A stretch of 64,000 nt of DNA from Closterium sp. NIES-65 (taxonomy: Eukaryota > Streptophyta > Zygnematophyceae > Desmidiales > Closteriaceae), in NCBI GenBank assembly GCA_948144175.1, contig CANXME010002547.1:1-64000 (forward strand). Direction: 5' to 3'. A model generated the notes under the pieces. It made no database searches and had not been told where the DNA came from. It worked only from the letters and a program-made list of their open reading frames with translations. The translations under genes were made by a program, and so were the position numbers. Positions 31,880 to 40,695 of this stretch are shown in pieces. Numbering within the stretch: position 1 is the first letter of the stretch; the number at the start of each line of letters is the position of its first letter.

Positions 31880-32535
31880 GCTGAGGTGGCGCTGCGGCTC
31901 GGGCGGCTCGGGCGGCTCGGGTGGCTCGGGCGGCTCGGGTGGCTCGGGCGGCTCGGGCGGCTCGGGCGGCTCGGGCGGCTCGGGTGGCTCGGCACTAGCT
32001 CGGCGGCGCCAACGGCTCGGTGGTGACGGCGGGGCCGCTTGGGGACGGCGGCGGGGCCGGGTGGAGCGGCGATGGGGCCAGCAGAGGCGGGGCCGGGTCG
32101 GTGCAGGGCTGCGGAGCCGCAAGGGATGTGGCGGGGCCGCGGTGGAGAATGGCGGCAGGGGCCGCTACGAAGGGCGGCAGGGGCCGCGACGAAGGGCGGC
32201 AGGGGCCGCGACGAAGGGCGGCAGGGCCGCAAAGAAGAGCGGTGGGGCCGCGTCAAGAGAGGCGGCGGGGCCGCAAGGCAGGGTGGCGGGGCCGCGACGA
32301 AGGGCGGCAGGGGCCGCAACGAAGGGCGGGGCCGCGACGAGAGAGGCGGGGCCGCGACGAAGGGCGGGGCTGCGACGAGAGATGGCGGGGCCGCGACGAG
32401 GGGCGAGGCCGCGACGTAGGGCGGGGCCGCGACAAGGGGCGGGGCCGCGACGAGAGAGGCGGGGCCGCGCGCCTCGGGGCGCGCGCCAGGCGCGCGGCGA
32501 GATGAAAATAGGTCGCACGCCGCGGGGCGTGCGAC
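31880..32535 (-). repeat. GC-rich leader arrays and hairpin of copia (26231-32736)
   Basis: Plus-strand 'cggctcggg' 9-mers fill 31880-31990, next to the coding start. 'gggccgcgacgaagggcgg' units fill about 32040-32470. A perfect 10-bp stem, GTCGCACGCC with GGCGTGCGAC around loop GCGG, is at 32512-32535, between the array and the PBS. Confidence 0.85.
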
Positions 32536-32606
32536 AGATCGAGTAGCAGCGGAAGCAGTAGTAGGGCCTTAGGAACAGTTCCCACGAGGGAACCTGCTCG
32601 ATACCA

Positions 32607-32736
32607 TGTGAGAATTGAAACGGGAATGATTCAACTATGAAAGAGTTGGGTACAAGTACTAACCCTAATTGGGTTGTACCCCATATGGGCTACCCCACTA
32701 CAGCCTACACAAATGTATAAGCTATATGTTCTGACA
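32607..32736 (-). repeat. 5' LTR of copia (26231-32736)
   Basis: Partner of 26231-26360; followed by AAAAC. Confidence 0.93.
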
Positions 32737-32837
32737 AAAACGTGATTGGTCGAAACATTTCACAAAAACAGATCGCGGAGTATCAACCCTAAACACCATA
32801 TGGCAAGGTTTTTATGATTGATCCCACTCTAAATTTC

Positions 32838-32899
<62 letters not shown>

Positions 32900-33294
32900 C
32901 AGTGGAAAGGCATCAACCCTAAACATCATGCGGGTTCCCGTGTTTAAGGTTGATCCCTCCAAAAAATGTGTCTCCCTAACATATAAATACCCCGATGGAT
33001 AGGACCAACCCTAAACACCTTGCCGCATAGTGTTTAGGGTTGATGACTCCCTAAATGGCATACCACCCAAGAGGGTATATTGTTTTTTCCCCGAAAATCG
33101 ACATTAACATGTAGATGTGGACGACGACCGTCTGGACAGACGGTCATCGTCTGTTTGGTAACTGTTTTACCTAATCAGGGTTGGAATTCCCTACGAGCGT
33201 AAAAAGTGTGCGCTCTCAGATTCGGAATCCGTGTAACCATTCCCCAGCAGCGCTAACACTGTCTTCGGAGCGAACTATGTACAGTAGTACTTCT
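32737..33294. other. Host spacer with poly-A tract and CCCTAAAC hairpins
   Basis: Contains 57 consecutive A at 32841-32897 and three blocks with 'caaccctaaaca' facing 'tgttta.ggttg' (about 32781-32825, 32911-32960, 33003-33046). No gene seen. Ends with CTTCT, the target duplication of the next copia. Confidence 0.7.
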
Positions 33295-33367
33295 TGAGAA
33301 GAATTGAACGAGAGAATGAGTGAACTATGAACGAAGTGAGTACAAATAGGAAACCCTAATTGGGTTG
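33295..33367 (-). repeat. 3' LTR of invaded copia, left piece
   Basis: TGAGAAGAATTG...AATTGGGTTG; its continuation is 40471-40531 after the nested element and second GGTTG. Confidence 0.92.
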
Positions 33368-33499
33368 TGTCAAACATTATATATGTTCTGCTTGTGTAGG
33401 CTACAGTGGGTTAGCCTATAGGGGGTACACAATTCTAGGGTTTCCTACTTGTACTCATTTCACTGCTAGTTCATTCATTCCTGTTCACTTATTCTCACA
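33368..33499 (+). repeat. 5' LTR of intact copia
   Basis: TGTCAAACATTATATATG...TTCTCACA; no difference from 40334-40465 seen by eye. Confidence 0.95.
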
Positions 33500-33593
33500 T
33501 GGTATCGAGCAGGTTCCCCTGTGGGAACTGTTCGTAGGGCCCACCACCGCTACCTCTTAACCTTTTTTTTCCTGCCCGGAGCGCGCTCCGGGC
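33500..33593 (+). promoter_or_regulatory. PBS, stem-loop and 20-nt palindrome in leader of intact copia
   Basis: TGGTATCGAGCAGG, then GTTCCC-CTGT-GGGAAC, then at 33574-33593 a perfect 20-base palindrome (GCCCGGAGCG and its complement, with GCGCGC at its centre). The same palindrome occurs in the copia at 47519-54971 (54754-54773). Candidate RNA dimerisation or packaging signal. Confidence 0.6.
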
Positions 33594-33624
33594 CCTAGTA
33601 CCTCTTTTTTTTTTTCGATCTGCC

Positions 33625-34260
33625 CTAGTGCTCTGAAGGCCGCCCGCCCTAGCGCCCGAGCGCCGCCGCCCTTGCGCCCTGACGGCCGCCCGCCCTAGTG
33701 CCCTGACGGCCGCCCGCTCTAGCGCCCGAACGCCGCCCGCCCTAGCGCCCTGACGGCCGCCCGCCCTAGCGCCCTGACGGCCGCCCGCCCTAGCGCCCGA
33801 GCGCCGCCCGCCCTAGCGCCCGAGCGCCGCCCGCCCTAGCGCCCTGACGGCCGCCCGCCCTAGCGCCCGAGCGCCGCCCGCCCTAGCGCCCGAGCGCCGC
33901 CCGCCCTAGCGCCCTGACGGCCGCCCGCCCTAGCGCCCGTGCGCCGCCCGCCCTAGCGCCCTGACGGCCGCCCGCCCTAGCGCCCGTGCGCCGCTCGCCC
34001 TAGCGCCCTGACGGCCGCCCTCCCTAGCGCCCTGTCGGCCGCCCGCCCTAGCACCCGAGCGCCGCCCGCCCTAGCGCCCGAGCGCAGCCCGCCCTAGCGC
34101 ACTGACGGCCGCCCGCCCTAGTGCCCGTGCGCCGCTCGCCCTAGCGCCCGAGCGCCGCCCGCCCTTGCGCCCTGACGGCCGCCCGCCCTGACGCCTGAGC
34201 GCCGCCCGCCCTAGCGCCCTGACGGCCGCCCGCTCTGACGCCTGAGCGCCGCCCGTCGTC
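33625..34260 (+). repeat. Tandem repeats in leader of intact copia
   Basis: About 25 units of 'cgcccgccctagcgccc' alternating with 'tgacggc' or 'gagcgc' endings. Position matches the leader arrays of other copies but the unit sequence is different. Confidence 0.9.
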
Positions 34261-34861
34261 GCCCCAGCGCCCTAGCGCCCGACGCCCGCGAGCCGCCCAT
34301 CGCAGCCGCCCGTGAGCTGCCTGTACGCCGCCCGCCGAGCCGCCCGTGCACCCGCCCAGCGTGAGCCGCCCACGACCGCCCAGGCTGCCGTCCCCTTCTA
34401 CCAGCCCCGCAACTGCACCTGCTGGCCCCGCCGCTGCACCTACCGGCCCCCACCACCCACCCCCCCCCTTTTCCCGTCGCCCGTCGCGGCTCCTTCGGGG
34501 GCCGCAGCAGAGGGGTGGCAGGTGTGTGGCCTCCTCTGCTTCTCCTCCTCCTTCATCGCTCACCTGCAGCAGCCGAGCCGCCCCACCGCCGAGCCGCCCT
34601 GCCGCCGAGCCACTAGGTCGCTGAGCTGCTAAGCTGCAGTTGCTGCCGAGCCGCCCTGCCGCCGAGCCGCCGAGTCACCGAGCTGCTGAGCTGCAGTTGC
34701 TGCCGAGCCGCCTTGCCGCCGAGCCGCTGAGTCGCCGAGCCTACTCTTCCCACCACTGGTGAGCTCTTGCCCTGCTAGCACGCTGCGCGTCGCCTGCTTG
34801 CCTGCCTTTTGGCTTGCCTGGCTGCCTGCCTTCCTGCTGCTAGTCCTGCTCCTGCTTCTAC

Positions 34862-37800
34862 TTGCGGAGCCAGATGCAGCCCCAGCGACGCCTGCGTGAG
34901 TCCCTCACGCCCCAGCAGCTGCGTGAGTGGTACGCTGGTTGGGGCTGTAGGGGTGGCGACGCTACTCCTACTTCCACTCCTGCTGCTTCTACTCGTGGTG
35001 GCGGCCAGATGCAGCTCCCGCGACCCTCTCGCGTGTCTCTCACGCCTTGCCAGCTTCGTGAGTGGTACGCTCAGAGTGGAGGGTCTCTCAGTGCTGTTCG
35101 CTGCTCTTACGTGATTCGCACTGGTACTCGGACTGGTCAGCCTTGTGGGACACGTAGTCATACACAGTCCCGCTGCTTCGCCCGTCTGAGCGACGCCTGG
35201 CGTACCGTGTTTGGCGACGAGGCTGAGCTTCCCGACTGGGTGGAGTTGCTTAGGCAGAGGGTAGATATATATGCTCTTGACTATGATGCTATTCTCACTG
35301 CCATGTATGCATTGCCTACTAGTGCTGACCATGCCGGTCACCTGTGCGTCCCGCCTGACCCAGGTATAGGACCTGCTGCTCTAGCTACTGGTGAGGCTGC
35401 TGCTCTGGGTGCTAGTGAGTCTCCTGCTCCAGGTACAGGTGCGGCTGCTGCTCTAGGTGCTAGTGAGTCTGCTTCCTCAGGTGCGGGTGAGGCTGCGCTC
35501 TCAGGTACCGCGTTGGCTTCGGCCTCCCTCACCTTTACACTTGACTCTGGGGCTTCTCGCTCCTTCTTTCGGGACCGCACCACAGTCACGCCGCTTGGTC
35601 GGCCGGTTGCTGTCTCCCTGGCTGACCCCTCTGGGGGTCCTGTCCTCGCTCACTTCTCCGCTGTCCTCCCGTGTCCGGCTGCCCCCTCGGGCACCCTGTC
35701 TGGCCTGTACCTCCCCTCGTTCTCGACAAACTTGGTGAGTGGTGCAGACCTACAGGATGCGGGGGTTCACCAGTTCACTCCTGCGAGTCAGCGGGTGACC
35801 CACTGCACGGACGCACGCACAGGCCAGCACCTGGCCACGTTCTCGCGTCGGCCGGGGTCGAGCCTCTACACCCTGACCACTGAGTCTCCTCCTGTCCCCG
35901 CGTCCGGTCAGGTAGCAGCGTCGGGTCAGGTGTTTGCTGCTGCGTCCAGGTCTGGTCCTGAGTCTGCCCCCTGTTCGTGTCGCCTCCTGTCTCACGAGAC
36001 TCTCCTGTGGCACCACCGTCTAGGCCACCCCTCCTTGCCCCGTCTTCGGGGCATGGCTTCCCGTGTCCTTGTCTCTGGTCTTCCCCAGTCTCTCCCTCCC
36101 CTTCCTTCGGGACCAGGACCTTCCTGTGTCCCCTGTGTCGAGGGGCGCCTCAGGGCTGCTCCTCACTCCTCCCAGTTTCCCCCGACAGAGGCTCCTCTGC
36201 AGACGCTTCACATGGACGTGTGGGGCCCGGCCCCCGTCCGTGGGCAGGGTCACGAGCGCTACTTCCTGTTGGTGGTTGACGACTACTCGCGTTACACCTC
36301 AGTCTTCCCCTTGCGCAGCAAGGGTGCTGTCACTGAGGTGCTGATCGACTGGATCCGCGAGGCTCGTCTCCAGCTCAGGAGGAGCTTCGGCTCGGACTTT
36401 CATGTTCTGCGTCTGCACTCTGACCGAGGTGGGGAGTTCTCCTCTCGCCTTCTGCGAGACTACTGTCGTGCACAGGGGATCCGCCAGACCTTTACGCTTC
36501 CGGACTCTCCACAGCAAAATGGGATTGCTGAGCGCCGCATTGGCATGGTCATGGATGTCGCTCGTACGTCCATGATGCATGCGGCTGCCCCCCATTTTCT
36601 GTGGCCGTTTGCGGTTCGGTACGCGGCGCATCAGCTCAACCTTCACCCCAGGGTCTCTCGGCCCGCGATGTCCCCAGTGTTACTGTGGACGGGGAAGGTC
36701 GGCGATGCGTCTGCGTTCCGTGTCTGGGGATCTCGGGCGTTTGTCCGCGACTTGTCTGCGGACAAGCTGTCCCCCCGTGCTGCTCCCTGTGTCTTCCTTG
36801 GCTTCCCCCTTGACGCTCCAGGGTGGCAGTTCTACCACCCCTCCTCTCGTCGTGTTCTGTCCTCCCAGGACGTCACGTTCGACGAGTCAGTCCCCTTCTA
36901 CCGCCTCTTCCCCTACCGTACTCCTTCCCTCCCCCCCCCACCGGACTTCCTTGTGCCAGTTCCCCCCCCGGTAGACCCCCTCCCCCCTCAGGTTCCTGCC
37001 CCTTCAGGTGTGTCCCAGGTAGACACAGTCGAGCCAGTCGAGGTTGCTGCTGAGTCTGGTCCTGCTGCGGGTGGAGAGTCTGGGGGTGCTACGCCTGCGG
37101 GTGCTGAGCTTGGGGGTGCTGCTGCTGGGGGTGCTGAGCCTGGGGGTGCGAGGCCGGGGGGTGCTGAGCTTTGGGGTGCTGCTGCTGGGGGTGCTGAGCC
37201 GGGGGGTGCTACGTCAGGAGCTGCTGAGCCTAGGGGTGCTGAGCCTGGAGGTGCGGAGCCTGCGACTGCTGGGCGGGAGCTGCTCTCTCCACAGGAGCTG
37301 CGCGAGTGGTTTGCTCGCCGCTGGAGGCGTGCTGCTGGAGCTGGAGCTTCTTCGCTTGCTGAGGGTGCTGCCGGTCCCGGAGCTGCTGGGCCTGCGAGTC
37401 CTACTCGAGCTGGAGCTACTGAGTCTGGGGGTGCTGAGTCTGGAGCTGCTGAGCCTGGAGGTGCTGAGTCTGGAGCTGCTGAGCCTGGGGGTGCTACGTC
37501 TGGAGCTGCTGTGCCTGGGGGTGCTGAGTCTGGAGCTGCTGAGCCTGGGGTTTCTCCTGCTGCTGCGTCTCGCCGGGAGCCCCTCTCTCCACAGGAGCTG
37601 CGCGAGTGGTTTGCTCGCCGTTGGAGGAGTGCTGCTGGAGCTGGAGCTTCGTCGACCGTCGAGGGTGCTGGTGCTGCCGGTCCCGGAGCTGCTGGGCCTG
37701 CGGGTCCTACTGGAGCTGGAGCTGTTGAGGGTGTTGGTGCTGAGACTACTGCTGTCTGTCCTGACGGTGGTTCTGCTGCTGGTGCTGCTGGAGGTCCTGC

Positions 37801-40123
37801 CGCTGGAGGTGTTGGTGGCGCTGGTGCTGTCGCTGAGGGTGCTGGTGCTGTCCCTGCTGAGTCTAGAGCTGCCGCGCGGCCTCGGCCGTACTTCGTTCCG
37901 CTCCTACAGCAGGTTCTTGGTCTTTCTCCTTCGGTAGAGTGTCCACAGCCTGTCCAGTCGCAGTCACTGTTGGAGCCTTCCTCTCCTCTGCCTTCTCCCT
38001 CTCCTTACACTGGTCCTACTGGAGGTCTTGCTGAGCGTCGTGAGCCTGCGTCTCGTCCCGCGTCGCCGGTTCGTGCTGCTCGCGCTAGTGGTCGCGGTTC
38101 GCGTCAGCGTCCTCCTCCTGTCCCTGGCACGCACCGGATGTCTCTGCGTCCATCCACTGCTCCTCTACGTGCCCCTTTGCCTTCTCCTCCTGAGTCCTCT
38201 CTTCCTGCGCTTGCCGACCCTGAGTCGGACTTTCTTCGCGCTGCCAGTCCTACTGTCACGCGTCTACTTGCTACTGTCGTCACTGACCCCTCTTTTGAGT
38301 CCACTGCTGCGTCTGCTCTAGTCGCTGAGCTCGTTGACTTTGCTGCTCGCTGTCGTCTCGACTACGCTGCTAGTCTTGTTGCTGAGTCTGCGTCTGTCTG
38401 TCCTCCGTCCGTCGGGGGTGAGTGTGCTCTTGGCACGGACGTCCTAGAGGACAGGCAGGAGGAGTTACAGTGTCTAGCGGCTGCTTCACCTCATCTCGCG
38501 TCTGTACTGCTTGCCCCTGAGGGAGACCCGGATGCACTAGACATCCCGACTCCGCGTTCTTACGCGGAGGCCGTAGAGGGTCCCTACTCCTCTCAGTGGC
38601 AGGCAGCTATGGATGCAGAGATGACTTCCTGGAAGTCCACAGGCACCTACGTTGACGCGGTTCCCCCTCCTGGGGCGAACATCGTCAGTGGCATGTGGAT
38701 CTTCAGGGTGAAACAGCCGCCGGGCTCTCCACCTGTCTTCAAGGCACGGTACGTTGCTCGTGGCTTCAGTCAGCGGCAGGGAGTTGACTACTTTCAGACC
38801 TTCTCTCCCACCCCGAAGATGACCACTCTTCGGGTGCTGCTGCACATAGCCGCTCAGCGCGACTACGAGCTACACTCTCTCGACTTCAGCACTGCGTTCC
38901 TGCAGGGTAGCCTGCACGAGGAGATCTGGCTGCGCCGTCCACTTGGCTTCACTGGGACTTTCCCTCCTGGCACCCAGTGGAGCCTTCGACGGCCAGTCTA
39001 CGGTCTCCGCCAGGCACCGCGTGAGTGGCACAACACACTGAGGACTACGCTTGCGGCTCTTGGGTTTGCTCCTTCTACTGCTGACCCGTCGCTGTTTCTG
39101 CGCACCGACACTTCACTGCCGCTGTTCTACATCCTCGTGTACGTCGACGACTTGGTCTTTGCCACAGCGGACACTGCTGGACTCGCCTACGTGAATTCCG
39201 AACTGCTGAAGAGACACACGTGCACAGACCTGGGTGAACTGCGCAGCTACCTTGGCTTGCAGATCACTCGGGACAGAGCACGCCGCACCATTACCTTGAC
39301 TCAGTCACACATGGTGCAGCAGGTCCTTCAGCGCTTTGGCTTCACGTACTCCTCGCCTCAGGCCACTCCTCTGCCTACTCGCCACTCACTCTCAGCTCTG
39401 CCTTCGGATGAGTCCGTAGAGTCGAGTGGTCCGTATGCAGAGCTTGTTGGCTGCCTCATGTACCTGATGACCTGCACACGACCTGACCTTGCATACCCTC
39501 TGAGCATTCTTGCACGCTATGTTGCTCCTGGGAGACACAGACCAGAGCACATGGCTGCAGCGAAGAGGGTATTGCGCTACCTGTGCAGTACGTCGGGCAT
39601 GGGGCTAGTGCTTGGAGGGCAGAGTCCAGTGGTCCTTACCAGCCACGCGGACGCTTCTTGGGCTGACGACCAGGCTACGCAGCGGTCGTCACAGGGTTAC
39701 ACCTTCAGCCTTGGTTCCGGCTCTGTTTCGTGGCGGTCTACTCGCTCGTCTTCGGTTCTCGGCTCCAGTTGTGAGGCTGAGATCTACGCCGAGGCCATGG
39801 CTGCACAGGAGCTTCGCTGGCTCACCTACCTGCTGACTGACCTTGGAGAGCCACCTCGTTCTCCTCCAGTGCTGTACGTAGACAACAAGGCCATGCTGGC
39901 CTTGTGTCGAGAGCAGCGCTTGGAGCACAGAACGAAGCACATTGCTCTCCGCTACTTCCTTGCTCGTGAGCTGCAGCAGCGTGGTCAGTTGCGACTTGCG
40001 TACGTGGCCTCTGAGGCCAACACTGCTGATGTGTTCACCAAGGCACTCGCGCCTTGTGACCATCAGCGCTTTTGCACCCAGCTGGGTCTTGTGCCTGTCT
40101 TGCCTCACTTGCTCTCCTCTTGA
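34862..40123 (+). CDS. Intact copia polyprotein (nucleocapsid, protease, integrase, RT, RNase H)
   Basis: 1,753 codons without a break. LREW modules at about residues 18-24 and 63-70; CCHC-like motif C81, C95, H100, C105; protease D228-SGAS; integrase zinc pair H385/H389 and C422/C425; catalytic D452, D521 and E557 (35 residues between the last two). A disordered Ala/Gly/Glu/Pro linker holds two more LREW modules (from 811 and 911), followed by RT with D1341 and YVDD (1427-1430), and RNase H with HADASW, CEAEIYA, YVDNKAML and NTADVFTK. All catalytic residues I know for the family are present. The start is the first ATG of the frame; no N-terminal capsid domain is seen, so capsid may come from elsewhere or from an unrecognised leader frame. 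Confidence 0.95.
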   Translation: MRSQMQPQRRLRESLTPQQLREWYAGWGCRGGDATPTSTPAASTRGGGQMQLPRPSRVSLTPCQLREWYAQSGGSLSAVRCSYVIRTGTRTGQPCGTRSHTQSRCFARLSDAWRTVFGDEAELPDWVELLRQRVDIYALDYDAILTAMYALPTSADHAGHLCVPPDPGIGPAALATGEAAALGASESPAPGTGAAAALGASESASSGAGEAALSGTALASASLTFTLDSGASRSFFRDRTTVTPLGRPVAVSLADPSGGPVLAHFSAVLPCPAAPSGTLSGLYLPSFSTNLVSGADLQDAGVHQFTPASQRVTHCTDARTGQHLATFSRRPGSSLYTLTTESPPVPASGQVAASGQVFAAASRSGPESAPCSCRLLSHETLLWHHRLGHPSLPRLRGMASRVLVSGLPQSLPPLPSGPGPSCVPCVEGRLRAAPHSSQFPPTEAPLQTLHMDVWGPAPVRGQGHERYFLLVVDDYSRYTSVFPLRSKGAVTEVLIDWIREARLQLRRSFGSDFHVLRLHSDRGGEFSSRLLRDYCRAQGIRQTFTLPDSPQQNGIAERRIGMVMDVARTSMMHAAAPHFLWPFAVRYAAHQLNLHPRVSRPAMSPVLLWTGKVGDASAFRVWGSRAFVRDLSADKLSPRAAPCVFLGFPLDAPGWQFYHPSSRRVLSSQDVTFDESVPFYRLFPYRTPSLPPPPDFLVPVPPPVDPLPPQVPAPSGVSQVDTVEPVEVAAESGPAAGGESGGATPAGAELGGAAAGGAEPGGARPGGAELWGAAAGGAEPGGATSGAAEPRGAEPGGAEPATAGRELLSPQELREWFARRWRRAAGAGASSLAEGAAGPGAAGPASPTRAGATESGGAESGAAEPGGAESGAAEPGGATSGAAVPGGAESGAAEPGVSPAAASRREPLSPQELREWFARRWRSAAGAGASSTVEGAGAAGPGAAGPAGPTGAGAVEGVGAETTAVCPDGGSAAGAAGGPAAGGVGGAGAVAEGAGAVPAESRAAARPRPYFVPLLQQVLGLSPSVECPQPVQSQSLLEPSSPLPSPSPYTGPTGGLAERREPASRPASPVRAARASGRGSRQRPPPVPGTHRMSLRPSTAPLRAPLPSPPESSLPALADPESDFLRAASPTVTRLLATVVTDPSFESTAASALVAELVDFAARCRLDYAASLVAESASVCPPSVGGECALGTDVLEDRQEELQCLAAASPHLASVLLAPEGDPDALDIPTPRSYAEAVEGPYSSQWQAAMDAEMTSWKSTGTYVDAVPPPGANIVSGMWIFRVKQPPGSPPVFKARYVARGFSQRQGVDYFQTFSPTPKMTTLRVLLHIAAQRDYELHSLDFSTAFLQGSLHEEIWLRRPLGFTGTFPPGTQWSLRRPVYGLRQAPREWHNTLRTTLAALGFAPSTADPSLFLRTDTSLPLFYILVYVDDLVFATADTAGLAYVNSELLKRHTCTDLGELRSYLGLQITRDRARRTITLTQSHMVQQVLQRFGFTYSSPQATPLPTRHSLSALPSDESVESSGPYAELVGCLMYLMTCTRPDLAYPLSILARYVAPGRHRPEHMAAAKRVLRYLCSTSGMGLVLGGQSPVVLTSHADASWADDQATQRSSQGYTFSLGSGSVSWRSTRSSSVLGSSCEAEIYAEAMAAQELRWLTYLLTDLGEPPRSPPVLYVDNKAMLALCREQRLEHRTKHIALRYFLARELQQRGQLRLAYVASEANTADVFTKALAPCDHQRFCTQLGLVPVLPHLLSS
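37070..37560 (+). repeat. 15-bp coding minisatellite in integrase-RT linker
   Basis: Units near 'ggtgctgagcctggg' (GGAEP in the coding frame) repeat through the linker, interrupted by the LREW modules. Equivalent arrays occur at 9150-9310, 19560-19800, 29200-29370 and 50500-50740 with different copy number. Confidence 0.85.
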
Positions 40124-40333
40124 CTTCACTTGTACTGTGACATATATATATATATACCTGCTCTTGCTTGTCTAGTTTTATATATATGTCTGTACTCCTG
40201 CATGTGAACTGGCCTCTGGCCCTGCTCTTGTGCTCAGACTGTGTGGTGACTTTGTGATCCACCCTGAGCTTGCTTTGCTTTGCTTGACTGGTCTTGTGAC
40301 CCCTTGTTCTCCCCCACTTTGCCTATGGGGGTG

Positions 40334-40465
40334 TGTCAAACATTATATATGTTCTGCTTGTGTAGGCTACAGTGGGTTAGCCTATAGGGGGTACACAATT
40401 CTAGGGTTTCCTACTTGTACTCATTTCACTGCTAGTTCATTCATTCCTGTTCACTTATTCTCACA
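40334..40465 (+). repeat. 3' LTR of intact copia
   Basis: Matches 33368-33499; followed by GGTTG, then by the rest of the invaded LTR. Confidence 0.95.
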
Positions 40466-40470
40466 GGTTG

Positions 40471-40531
40471 TACCCCCTATGGGATACCCCACTATAGCCT
40501 ACACAAATAAGTAAGCTATAATGTTCTGACA
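40471..40531 (-). repeat. 3' LTR of invaded copia, right piece
   Basis: TACCCCCTATGGG...GTTCTGACA, followed by the minus-strand purine tract (cacccccatagg on plus). Confidence 0.92.
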
Positions 40532-40695
40532 CACCCCCATAGGCAAAGTGGGGGAGAACAAGGGGTCACAAGACCAGTCAAGCAAAGCAAAGCAAAGCTC
40601 AGGGTGGATCACAAAGTCACCACACATTCCGAGCACAAGTTCAAAGGCCAGAAGGCTAGTTCACATGCAAGATCATATATAGAGATATACAAGAG

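Larger units (their letters stand above)
26231..32736 (-). mobile_element. Full-length Ty1/copia element, TSD AAAAC
   Basis: 130-bp LTRs at 26231-26360 and 32607-32736 differ at about one base; AAAAC flanks both ends (26226-26230, 32737-32741). On the minus strand TGGTATCGAGCAGG follows the 5' LTR; GTTCCC-TCGT-GGGAAC then repeats the leader stem-loop. The coding region lacks the N-terminal Gag domain found in the copies at 15303, 33295 and 47519, and resembles the intact copy at 33368 in that. Three nonsense codons interrupt pol. Confidence 0.94.
33368..40465 (+). mobile_element. Intact-looking Ty1/copia element nested in a copia LTR, TSD GGTTG
   Basis: The 132-bp LTRs (33368-33499 and 40334-40465) look identical, and GGTTG flanks the element (33363-33367, 40466-40470). 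PBS-like TGGTATCGAGCAGG follows the 5' LTR, 'tatgggggtg' precedes the 3' LTR, and a single 1,753-codon frame fills 34862-40123. It is the youngest and only undamaged coding element here, a candidate source of proteins for its relatives. It lacks the N-terminal Gag domain of the other subfamily. A TATATAT box lies just inside the LTR at about 33378-33384. Confidence 0.96.

Noticed and set aside
32841..32897. Poly-A tail of a LINE or processed pseudogene
   Set aside because: No coding or SINE-like sequence precedes it and no TSD is visible; reported only as a homopolymer.
37044..37937. Leucine/valine-rich repeat protein (LGVLSLGVL)
   Set aside because: It is a shifted reading of the 15-bp linker minisatellite inside the intact polyprotein.
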